Shown here one piece after another: positions 1 to 5,015 of a stretch of 5,015 bases of DNA. The first letter of the stretch is position 1, and every line of letters starts with the position of its first letter. The notes beneath the pieces were generated by a model, which searched no databases, had not been told where the DNA came from, and saw only the letters and a program-made list of their open reading frames with translations. The DNA comes from Clostridia bacterium (lineage in GTDB: Bacteria; Bacillota_A; Clostridia; Oscillospirales; CAG-272): contig JAFSUU010000006.1 in the NCBI GenBank assembly GCA_017445115.1, positions 1 through 5,015 of the forward strand. Reading direction: 5' to 3'. The position numbers and the translations under genes were made by a program.

Positions 1-559
1 CTCTTATATCTCCGCCAACCTCGAGCTTGAAAAAGCGCTCGCATACACGGTTCAGCGCCTGGAAGAAGAAGGTATCGCCGATAAAACGGTCATCGTACTT
101 TCCAACGACCACTATCCTTACGGACTGAAACCGGATGAATACAACGAGCTGGCGGGAAAAGAGATAGATCTGCAATTTGAAAAATACCGCAATTCATTTA
201 TTTGCTGGTGTCCGTCCATGAAAGAACCCGTCGTAGTCGACGCGCCCTGCTGCACGATCGACATACTCCCCACACTTCTCAATCTGTTCGGGATGGAATA
301 CGATTCCCGTCTGCTCTGCGGAGTCGACGTGCTTGATCCGGATGCGCAGCACATCGCCATTCTTGCAAATCAAAGTTTTATTACACCGGACGTGCGTTTC
401 TCGTCGTCAAACAACAACGTCGAAGCGACCGATCCGTCCGTGGACGTTTCCGATATCGACGTGACGTCCATCAAGAATTACGTTAAGAATATTTTTACCG
501 TCTCTACCGCTATCCTGGAATATGACTACTACTCAACGATAGAAGATTATTTGAAATAA
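1..559 (+). CDS. LTA synthase-type sulfatase/phosphoglycerol transferase, C-terminal part (5' end outside window)
   Basis: The reading frame is open from base 2 to the TAA at 557-559 and gives 185 residues; the start lies upstream of the window, and the ATG at 218 is internal. Residues 7-42 (LELEKAL...VIVLSNDHYPYGL) match the end of the catalytic domain of LtaS-like enzymes in the alkaline phosphatase superfamily. Asp36-His37 correspond to the Asp-His pair that binds the catalytic metal in LtaS (established for the family). Residues around 84-106 (TIDILPTLLNLFGMEYDSRL) are the usual structural segment after the active site. The rest is a polar tail ending in YYSTIEDYLK. Such enzymes normally sit in the membrane with an extracellular catalytic domain and transfer glycerol phosphate to polymers or glycolipids; the membrane part would be upstream and is not visible. 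The exact substrate cannot be told from this fragment. Confidence 0.88.
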   Translation, partial: SYISANLELEKALAYTVQRLEEEGIADKTVIVLSNDHYPYGLKPDEYNELAGKEIDLQFEKYRNSFICWCPSMKEPVVVDAPCCTIDILPTLLNLFGMEYDSRLLCGVDVLDPDAQHIAILANQSFITPDVRFSSSNNNVEATDPSVDVSDIDVTSIKNYVKNIFTVSTAILEYDYYSTIEDYLK

Positions 560-585
560 TAAAATGTATTGATGTCTTTTTCAAC

Positions 586-619
586 TAACAAAAACGCCGC
601 CGGAGATCCGGCGGCGTTT
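586..619. terminator. Convergent intrinsic terminator
   Basis: A perfect 12-bp stem (592-603 with 608-619, core CGCCGCCGG) closes on the tetraloop AGAT. It lies between the stop codons of two convergent genes. Read on the minus strand the stem runs into TTTTTGTT (586-594), a good U-tract for the gene ending at 627. Read on the + strand only TTT precedes CGCG, so termination of the sulfatase gene is probably weaker. Confidence 0.85.
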
Positions 620-626
620 CGCGTTC

Positions 627-1568
627 TCAATTATTAACGGTCATTTCGAGTTCGACGTTAAAGAACGACTTCCCGAGACCTTCGGGGAGAAGCAATCCGT
701 CAAAGACGGTGATCTTGTTTCCGTCCTCAAAGATAAATGTCAGCGATTTTTCTATCCCTAAAGTGAAGCCGTTAGATGGAAGTCCGGGCCATGCCGTCAT
801 CATGCCGTTTCGGATATTGCTCTTTATTGCGTCCACGGTATCTGCGCCGAGCTCTTTTTCGGATCTGTATACCGTCGGATCGTCGAAACGCATCGACTTG
901 ACATTTTTTGCGGTCCCGTCGTCCGAAATGATCAGATCGGCATTCGTAAATCCTCCTCCGGGGCGTTTTTCTTCAAACAGGATCTCCCTGAGCCCCGATA
1001 GATCGGGGATGGGAATACTTTCACCGTCAAGGGCGTCTTCAAATACGCGGGCAATCTTTCTCGCGGTATCTAAACCTATCACAGGCGATTGATTGTTTGA
1101 AAAGCTGATCCTTTCCCCGTCGGAATATCTGATATCGACATCTCCGCCGAAATTCGCGGGAAGGCCGTAAGTCTGCGAGTGAAAGCCGTTGCTTTTCGCA
1201 AGATCACATTCGCGCACAAGCTCTGTCAGGCGCGGAAAAACTCCGTCCTTGATCAGAGCGATCGACACGGTCACGTCATCGCTTCCCGTCACCTTTTTCA
1301 GATATACAAGAACGCCTTTTTCGCAAGGCGCCGCATATGCGGAAATATACCTTATTTTCTCGCCCTCATCAGGCTTTCCGTCCGGAGATATATATATACA
1401 TCCGGTGAAAGAGCAGTTCACGCTGAAATATACCATCTCGTCGGATAAGATCTCCGTGGGAGCCGCTCTGTTCTGCGTCGCGCGCGTACCCCCGCACGCA
1501 TACGGCTCAACGTCGCGAAGAACTACGACGTCTTCGTCATTTTTACTGTTTCCAAGCGGTCCGAACAT
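627..1568 (-). CDS. Protein of unknown function with two apparent repeat modules
   Basis: A 313-residue soluble protein with no signal peptide and no membrane segment; I do not recognise a named family. The ATG at 1568 is supported by a full AGGAGG (1574-1579) with a 5-nt spacer. Two segments resemble each other. Residues about 117-165 contain an NGF near position 128 followed by VDIRYSDGERISF. Residues about 248-297 contain an NGMMTAW-type segment followed by LTFIFEDGNKITVF. Each is preceded by a stretch of predicted beta-strands ending in a helix. This suggests a duplicated alpha/beta module of roughly 130 residues, with the linker SIPIPDLSGL near 184-193. The N-terminal 40 residues are polar and probably flexible. 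The gene has its own promoter and terminator and lies just after a VWA gene in the same orientation, so a link with that protein is possible but unproven. No catalytic motif is evident. Confidence 0.85.
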   Translation of the reverse strand: MFGPLGNSKNDEDVVVLRDVEPYACGGTRATQNRAAPTEILSDEMVYFSVNCSFTGCIYISPDGKPDEGEKIRYISAYAAPCEKGVLVYLKKVTGSDDVTVSIALIKDGVFPRLTELVRECDLAKSNGFHSQTYGLPANFGGDVDIRYSDGERISFSNNQSPVIGLDTARKIARVFEDALDGESIPIPDLSGLREILFEEKRPGGGFTNADLIISDDGTAKNVKSMRFDDPTVYRSEKELGADTVDAIKSNIRNGMMTAWPGLPSNGFTLGIEKSLTFIFEDGNKITVFDGLLLPEGLGKSFFNVELEMTVNN

Positions 1569-1573
1569 TACGC

Positions 1574-1579
1574 CCTCCT
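1574..1579 (-). promoter_or_regulatory. Strong ribosome binding site of the 627-1568 gene
   Basis: The minus strand reads AGGAGG-GCGTA-ATG, a full anti-16S match at 5-nt spacing. It fixes the start codon at 1568. Confidence 0.85.
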
Positions 1580-1602
1580 GATCAATAATTCGCTGCGATT
1601 AC

Positions 1603-1631
1603 AGTATACCATCTTATCGGGAAAAACGCAA
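1603..1631 (-). promoter_or_regulatory. Sigma-A type promoter of the 627-1568 gene
   Basis: On the minus strand a -35 box TTGCGT (1626-1631) is separated by 17 nt from a -10 box TATACT (1603-1608). Transcription would start near 1596 and give a leader of about 28 nt. The promoter lies in the 65-nt gap just after the VWA stop codon (1634-1636). No terminator is visible in this gap, so read-through from the VWA gene is also possible. Confidence 0.7.
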
Positions 1632-1633
1632 GT

Positions 1634-2293
1634 TCATTTCCTGTTTTCATAGTCTTCGTCGAGCTCGGAACGCCATTCTTTTGCAAGGCCGCTCGATCCT
1701 CTCATACAGCATACCGCCTCGCCCACCGCGCTGAACAGCTTTCTTGTCCCTTTCTTATCGGCGTGATAATTTACCGCCCTTTCTTCCGATATGCCGAAGT
1801 GACGGGCTGTCTCGACCGAGTCGATGTTTGCCCCGATAAATAAGAACTCCCAGCCCTCCTTTTTCTTCTTTTCGATCATTTTCTTGACCTTGTCGCTCGT
1901 GTACATATGGCTTGAATTTTCAAGTCCGTCCGTAGTTATTACGAACATCACGTTAGAGGGCACGTCCTCCGCTCTCGCATACTTGTGGATGTCCGAAATA
2001 TGTTCCACCGTCTTCCCTATCGCATCTATAAGGGCGGTGCTTCCGCGGACGCTGTATTCCTTTTCGGTCATTTTCGGGACCTCCGACAGCTTTATCCTGT
2101 CGTGTATGGTTTCGATCTCGTGATCGAAGATGACGGTCGTCACGTAGCATTCGCCGTCGTTTCCCTTCTGCTTTTCAAGCATTGAATTAAAGCCGCCTAT
2201 GGTGTCCTCCTCGAGTCCGGACATCGAGCCCGATCTGTCAAGAATGAATACGAGTTCGGTTATACCGTTGTTTGCTTTTTCTTCTCTTTTCAT
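1634..2293 (-). CDS. VWA domain protein with intact MIDAS (TerY-like)
   Basis: A 219-residue protein made almost entirely of one von Willebrand factor A domain. The metal-ion-dependent adhesion site is complete: DRSGS at Asp19, Ser21 and Ser23; Thr86 in RGSTALIDAI; and Asp122 in ITTDGLENS. The hydrophobic strand before the first motif (LVFIL), the central VTTVIFDHEIE strand and the FLFIGANID strand near residue 150 fit the Rossmann-like VWA fold. There is no signal peptide or transmembrane helix, so it is probably cytoplasmic, as for TerY-type VWA proteins of bacterial stress clusters (family knowledge; the TerY assignment is loose). VWA domains bind partner proteins through the metal, so a partner is expected, and the neighbouring HTH-like and two-module proteins are candidates. 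The start at 2293 is supported by GGAGGA at 2301-2306 with a 7-nt spacer. A polar, charged tail (SELDEDYENRK) ends the protein. Confidence 0.92.
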   Translation of the reverse strand: MKREEKANNGITELVFILDRSGSMSGLEEDTIGGFNSMLEKQKGNDGECYVTTVIFDHEIETIHDRIKLSEVPKMTEKEYSVRGSTALIDAIGKTVEHISDIHKYARAEDVPSNVMFVITTDGLENSSHMYTSDKVKKMIEKKKKEGWEFLFIGANIDSVETARHFGISEERAVNYHADKKGTRKLFSAVGEAVCCMRGSSGLAKEWRSELDEDYENRK

Positions 2294-2300
2294 TGTTTTT

Positions 2301-2306
2301 TCCTCC
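2301..2306 (-). promoter_or_regulatory. Ribosome binding site of the VWA gene
   Basis: The minus strand reads GGAGGA, 7 nt before the ATG at 2293. It lies directly after the T-tract of the upstream terminator, so the VWA message must start inside or be read through the terminator. Confidence 0.8.
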
Positions 2307-2308
2307 GA

Positions 2309-2348
2309 TAAAAAATGTGTTCACAGGTTTTGACCTTGTGAACACATT
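2309..2348 (-). terminator. Intrinsic terminator after the HTH-like gene, overlapping the VWA promoter
   Basis: A perfect 12-bp inverted repeat (AATGTGTTCACA, 2314-2325, with TGTGAACACATT, 2337-2348) continues after one bulged base (2336) with 3 more pairs (2326-2328 with 2333-2335) around a 4-nt loop. On the minus strand the stem is followed by six T residues (2311-2316), the form of a Rho-independent terminator. It lies 43 nt after the stop of the 2392-2973 gene. The symmetry would also suit a dimeric DNA-binding protein. Confidence 0.8.
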
Positions 2349-2351
2349 ATA
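2346..2351 (-). promoter_or_regulatory. Likely -10 box of the VWA gene promoter
   Basis: The minus strand reads a consensus TATAAT preceded by TG. No good -35 box is found 16-18 nt upstream; the hexamer at 17 nt is ACCAAA. The predicted start near 2339 lies inside the 5' arm of the terminator, so transcripts from here would lack most of that arm. Confidence 0.5.
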
Positions 2352-2391
2352 CAGCGGATCATAATCGTTTTGGTCGCCCGGCAAGCGACAT

Positions 2392-2973
2392 TTACGCCCC
2401 GATAAGAGGCTGGTCGTAAGCGTACAATACTTCGTTTATCGTATTCAGATCGTATTTGCCGTTTACAATGAAATATTCGATTATTACGTCGAATTTTTTA
2501 CTGTGAGATATCGCATACCCCGCCTTTCTTAAAAGCTCCTCCGTCTCGCTCAACGGCATTTCGAGTGCGACGGCGAAAGCGAAAACGGTAGGCTTGCTCG
2601 GACGGTAAAGTCTGTCCACCCGGATCTTTGAAAAAAGCTTGCGGTCTACGTTAGCCTTTTTGTAGCACTCCGCGTCGGTCATTCCTTTTTCGTCGATCTT
2701 TCGGAGAAGCATCTCTGAAAAGCTTTCGTCAAGGTTGGAAAGGACCTTTTCAAGTGGATCGTCCCCGGATCTTCCCGCCGCGCACGGAGCGGCGCCCGCC
2801 GGCATTTCGCAAAGCGGCGGCTCCTGAACTGCCTTTTCCTTCGCCGCGCGAGAAGACGCCGATTTTGCAAACCTCATTCCGCTTCGCTCGGCAGCCAGAT
2901 TTGATCTTAAATACTCGTCAATCTCCCGCGCCAAAGCCTTGTCAACGGCCTTGAGTTTAATCTTACCAAACAT
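2392..2973 (-). CDS. HTH-like (XRE-type fold) C-terminal domain protein, function unknown
   Basis: A 193-residue protein in three parts. Residues 1-32 are a charged, probably helical segment ([15 protein letters not shown]). Residues 33-75 are an Ala/Pro/Lys-rich linker of low complexity. Residues about 82-193 form a well-conserved-looking domain with the pattern of a small multi-helix DNA-binding fold: [20 protein letters not shown], then [19 protein letters not shown] and [14 protein letters not shown]. The tail ends in AYDQPLIGA. From memory, this C-terminal domain recurs in Firmicutes proteins, sometimes fused behind other domains such as macro (ADP-ribose-binding) domains; I could not check this. 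No macro domain is present here. It may bind DNA or a partner protein. The ATG at 2973 has AGGAG at 2979-2983 (5-nt spacer) that overlaps the stop codon of the preceding reductase gene, 8 nt upstream, so translation is probably coupled. Confidence 0.82.
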   Translation of the reverse strand: MFGKIKLKAVDKALAREIDEYLRSNLAAERSGMRFAKSASSRAAKEKAVQEPPLCEMPAGAAPCAAGRSGDDPLEKVLSNLDESFSEMLLRKIDEKGMTDAECYKKANVDRKLFSKIRVDRLYRPSKPTVFAFAVALEMPLSETEELLRKAGYAISHSKKFDVIIEYFIVNGKYDLNTINEVLYAYDQPLIGA

Positions 2974-2978
2974 TTTAT

Positions 2979-2984
2979 CTCCTA
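2979..2984 (-). promoter_or_regulatory. Ribosome binding site fused to the upstream stop codon
   Basis: On the minus strand the reductase stop TAG (2982-2984) shares its AG with the Shine-Dalgarno AGGAG (2979-2983) of the HTH-like gene. Terminating ribosomes are placed on the next start site, which indicates translational coupling. Confidence 0.75.
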
Positions 2985-3440
2985 AAACAAATGATATAAT
3001 TCCTCTTCGATCACTTGTACGAGCTTTTCAAGCCCTTCAAGATCGTGATCGTCAAACCTGCCGACCTCCGGGCTGTCGATATCGAGGACCGCGACCGGAA
3101 CGCCGTCTTTTTTTACAGGGACAACTATCTCGGATCTCGACTCCGGATCGCAGGCAATATGTCCCGGAAAACGATGAACGTCGTGAACCAGCAGCGGAGC
3201 GTTGTTTTTTACGGCGGAACCGCACACTCCGTGGCCGACACATATCTCTATGCAAGCGGGTTTTCCCTGAAACGGGCCGAGAATAAGTCTGTCGCCCGTA
3301 AGCAAATAAAATCCCGCCCAGTTTATTCTGTCAAGCGAGCCGAAGATCAGCGCCGAAAGATTTGCAAGGTCAGCCGTGAGATGATCGACGCCCGATATCA
3401 ACGCCTTCGCTTCCCTGCAAAGCGTCAGATAATCATTCAT
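2982..3440 (-). CDS. msrC: Free methionine-(R)-sulfoxide reductase (GAF domain, fRMsr)
   Basis: A 152-residue single GAF-domain protein of the usual family length. It reduces free L-methionine-(R)-sulfoxide to methionine in the cytoplasm, using thioredoxin-recycled cysteines (family knowledge from Escherichia coli YebR/MsrC and yeast fRMsr). The signature is clear: NWAGFYL at 40-46, GPFQGKPAC at 55-63, GHGVCG at 69-74, [12 protein letters not shown] at 87-98, SEIVVPV at 103-109 and VLDIDSP at 118-124. Cys63, Cys73 and Cys97 have the same 10- and 24-residue spacing as Cys84, Cys94 and Cys118 of the E. coli enzyme, so Cys97 should be the catalytic residue. An additional Cys67 lies between the first two. 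The ATG at 3440 overlaps the end of the exporter gene by 8 nt, with GAGAGG (3450-3455) upstream as ribosome binding site. Co-expression with the exporter suggests a shared stress response (inference). Confidence 0.95.
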   Translation of the reverse strand: MNDYLTLCREAKALISGVDHLTADLANLSALIFGSLDRINWAGFYLLTGDRLILGPFQGKPACIEICVGHGVCGSAVKNNAPLLVHDVHRFPGHIACDPESRSEIVVPVKKDGVPVAVLDIDSPEVGRFDDHDLEGLEKLVQVIEEELYHLF

Positions 3441-4791
3441 GATCTTTATCCTCTCTTTTTGGAAAATATCCGTACTTTCCGTTCATTTTTATCAGCAGAA
3501 AGGCCGATAGGACAAGCGAAAACAGCTCCGCCGCCGAGACCGAAAACCATATTGCGCTCTTACCGAATATAAGCGGAAGTATGAACACGGAAGCAAGTTG
3601 AAAAACGAGGGTGCGCGACAGAGATATGACCGCGGAGACCGTCCCGTTATTAAGAGCCGTAAAGAATGAAGACGAAAAAATGTTAAAGCCGCTGAAGAAA
3701 AACGATATTGAAAAGAGCGAGAACGCAAATCGGGTCAGCTCGCAAAGATCGGAGTCGTACCCGGCGAACAGATTTGAGAGAGGAGCCGCAAAAATTCTCG
3801 ACAGCGTATACATCAAGGCGCCGGCGCAGGCGATAAAAACAAGGCTTTTCTTGAGAAGGTTGTTCAGCTCCGTTTTGTTCCCGGCTCCGAAGTTAAATCC
3901 GACACTCGGCGCGACGCCTATGGAATACCCGATAAACACCGAGATAAACACGAAATTGACGTACATTATGACTCCGTACGCCGCGACTCCGTTTTGCCCG
4001 TAAAAAGAGATAAGCCGGTAATTATATACGATACTGACGACGGAAAGCGAGATGTTGGTCATAAACTCCGAGATCCCGTTCCAGCAGGCGAGGAAAAACG
4101 CGCGTATCTCTCTTGAAGGTCTTCCGAGGCGTAGGATACTTTTATTGGGGAGGATAAAGTAGATCAGCGGCGTCGCTCCGCCTATGGTTTCGGCGGTAAC
4201 GGTCGCCGCGGCGGCGCCGACAACTCCCCATTTGAACACGCCTACGAATAAATAATCGAGCGCCATATTCGATACTCCGGCGAATACGGTGATTATAAGT
4301 CCGAGATGGGGCTTTTCCGCCGCTACGAGAAAACTCTGGAAGACATTCTGCAGCATAAAGAAGGTAACGGAGATAAGAATGATACGTCCGTACGTAACGC
4401 AGTACGGAAGCATCTCCTCGTCTGCTCCGAGCAGTCTTGCGACATCGGGCAGGATTATCTCCGATATAGAAGCAAATACTACTCCGAAACCGACGACGGA
4501 GTATACGAACATCGAAAAATACGAATTCGCCTTTTCCCTGTCGCCTTCACCGAGAGTCTTGGCGACAAGAGCCGTTCCCCCGGTACCGATCATAAATCCG
4601 AGGGTACCGAGGATCATGATATAAGGGATGATCAGGTTAACGGCTGCAAAAGCCGCCTTGCCCGCGAAATTAGAGACAAAGAAACCGTCCACCACGCCGT
4701 ATATCGAGGTGAACACCATCATTATTATTGAAGGAAAGACAAAGCGGGTAAGTCTTCCCGCCGTAAAGTGATCTGATAGCTGGATCTTCAT
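3433..4791 (-). CDS. MATE family multidrug efflux transporter (MepA-like)
   Basis: A 452-residue integral membrane protein of typical MATE length, with about 12 hydrophobic segments (roughly residues 15-38, 47-75, 92-114, 133-155, 164-186, 190-213, 238-258, 268-298, 314-334, 354-376, 385-408 and 411-434; the 268-298 stretch is not well resolved). MATE proteins exchange Na+ or H+ for cationic drugs and dyes across the cytoplasmic membrane. Family features seen are SIYGVVDGFFVSN in the first helix with Asp35, GTGGTALVAKTLGEGD after helix 2 (69-84), AAEKPHLGL...SNMALDYLFV (157-183), and PSVGFNFGAGN in the C-terminal half (295-305). The second half repeats the first, as expected for the two-bundle fold. 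The start MKIQLSDHF is typical for the MepA-like branch. The ribosome binding site is weak (no clear GGAGG before the ATG at 4791). It is the first gene of an operon with the reductase. The transported substrate cannot be predicted. Confidence 0.94.
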   Translation of the reverse strand: MKIQLSDHFTAGRLTRFVFPSIIMMVFTSIYGVVDGFFVSNFAGKAAFAAVNLIIPYIMILGTLGFMIGTGGTALVAKTLGEGDREKANSYFSMFVYSVVGFGVVFASISEIILPDVARLLGADEEMLPYCVTYGRIILISVTFFMLQNVFQSFLVAAEKPHLGLIITVFAGVSNMALDYLFVGVFKWGVVGAAAATVTAETIGGATPLIYFILPNKSILRLGRPSREIRAFFLACWNGISEFMTNISLSVVSIVYNYRLISFYGQNGVAAYGVIMYVNFVFISVFIGYSIGVAPSVGFNFGAGNKTELNNLLKKSLVFIACAGALMYTLSRIFAAPLSNLFAGYDSDLCELTRFAFSLFSISFFFSGFNIFSSSFFTALNNGTVSAVISLSRTLVFQLASVFILPLIFGKSAIWFSVSAAELFSLVLSAFLLIKMNGKYGYFPKREDKDHE

Positions 4792-4821
4792 ATATGACCG
4801 TTCTGATTTGAGATTGAATTG

Positions 4822-4850
4822 ATTTTATCATATTTATAAATGAATTGCAA
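4822..4850 (-). promoter_or_regulatory. Promoter of the exporter-reductase-HTH operon
   Basis: On the minus strand a -35 box TTGCAA (4845-4850) lies 17 nt from a -10 box TAAAAT (4822-4827). The -10 is preceded by TGA, giving an extended TGn element. Transcription would start near 4815, leaving a leader of about 24 nt. No operator or riboswitch is visible. Confidence 0.65.
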
Positions 4851-4865
4851 CATGAAAAAAGTAAA

Positions 4866-4898
4866 TTGATTTTTTCGTGGAATTGACTTGATTTTTTC
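4866..4898 (+). repeat. 11-bp direct repeat upstream of the tRNA
   Basis: TTGATTTTTTC occurs at 4866-4876 and again at 4888-4898, 22 nt apart. The second copy contains the -35 box of the tRNA promoter. The tract is T-rich, so the repeat may be chance or act as an upstream promoter element. Confidence 0.5.
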
Positions 4899-4916
4899 TT
4901 TGTAATGTAGTATAAT
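4888..4916 (+). promoter_or_regulatory. Promoter of the tRNA-Val gene
   Basis: A -35 box TTGATT (4888-4893) and a consensus -10 box TATAAT (4911-4916) are 17 nt apart. The predicted start near 4923 leaves about 10 nt before the mature tRNA. T-rich DNA upstream may enhance it. Confidence 0.8.
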
Positions 4917-4932
4917 ATTTTTCGCAATTTAC

Positions 4933-5009
<77 letters not shown>

Positions 5010-5015
5010 GAAAAA

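Noticed and set aside
218..559. The ATG at 218 as the start of a separate small gene
   Set aside because: The frame is open upstream to the window edge and encodes the conserved Asp-His metal-binding motif of the sulfatase domain, so 218 is an internal methionine.
1387..1400. Short alternating AT run inside the 627-1568 gene
   Set aside because: It is only about 11 nt of TA repeat and encodes ordinary residues in frame; no sign of phase variation.
709..1581. Several + strand open frames opposite the 627-1568 gene
   Set aside because: They are antisense to a gene with promoter, strong ribosome binding site and terminator, and none has a ribosome binding site of its own. The minus-strand frame is full length and has a plausible fold.
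2314..2348. The long inverted repeat as a mobile element end or CRISPR repeat
   Set aside because: It occurs once, is followed by a T-tract in the direction of the upstream gene, and has no adjacent transposase or spacers. A terminator explains it.
627..2973. A defence or secretion system centred on the VWA protein
   Set aside because: No nuclease, ATPase, protease, toxin or membrane partner is encoded in the window, so the evidence is only adjacency.
3015..3572. A 185-codon + strand open frame opposite the reductase and exporter genes
   Set aside because: It is antisense to two clearly identified proteins and its arginine-rich translation resembles no family.
4883..4916. TTGACT as the -35 box of the tRNA promoter
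   Set aside because: Its spacing to TATAAT is 22 nt. TTGATT at 4888 gives the usual 17 nt and is preferred.
4670..4927. An 85-codon minus-strand open frame covering the AT-rich gap before the tRNA
   Set aside because: It overlaps the start of the exporter in another frame and both divergent promoters. It has no ribosome binding site, and its translation has no recognisable domain.

Overview
The window looks like chromosomal DNA of a Gram-positive bacterium, most likely an uncultured member of the Clostridia. The signs are strong AGGAGG-type ribosome binding sites, sigma-A type promoters, compact intrinsic terminators, a CCA-encoding tRNA gene, a lipoteichoic-acid-synthase-type sulfatase, and proteins that resemble clostridial families. 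The lineage is an inference from style and gene content. Base composition is balanced in the genes and AT-rich upstream of the tRNA.

Layout. (1) Positions 1-559, + strand: the 3' end of an alkaline-phosphatase-superfamily (LTA synthase/phosphoglycerol transferase-like) gene. (2) A GC-rich hairpin at 592-619 ends this gene and the convergent minus-strand gene. (3) All other protein genes are on the minus strand. Read in transcription order from 4791 down to 627 they are a MATE-family multidrug exporter, a free methionine-(R)-sulfoxide reductase, a small protein with an HTH-like C-terminal domain, a von Willebrand factor A (VWA) protein with an intact metal-binding site, and a 313-residue protein of unknown function with two apparent repeat modules. 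(4) A tRNA-Val(CAC) gene on the + strand at 4933-5009 is divergent from the exporter; each has its own promoter in the AT-rich gap.

Organisation. The exporter, reductase and HTH-like genes form a tight operon. The first two overlap by 8 nt (ATGAATGA), and the stop codon of the second lies inside the ribosome binding site of the third. A strong intrinsic terminator follows the HTH-like gene. The -10 box of the VWA gene overlaps the 5' arm of that terminator, so upstream transcripts should stop there while transcripts started locally would lack the arm and escape. The last gene has a well-formed promoter of its own (TTGCGT-17-TATACT).

Biology. The exporter and reductase suggest export of toxic compounds plus repair of oxidised free methionine. 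The HTH-like, VWA and two-module proteins are the least understood part of the window. They could be a functional set, but no catalytic domain of a defence, toxin or secretion system is visible, so I do not claim one.
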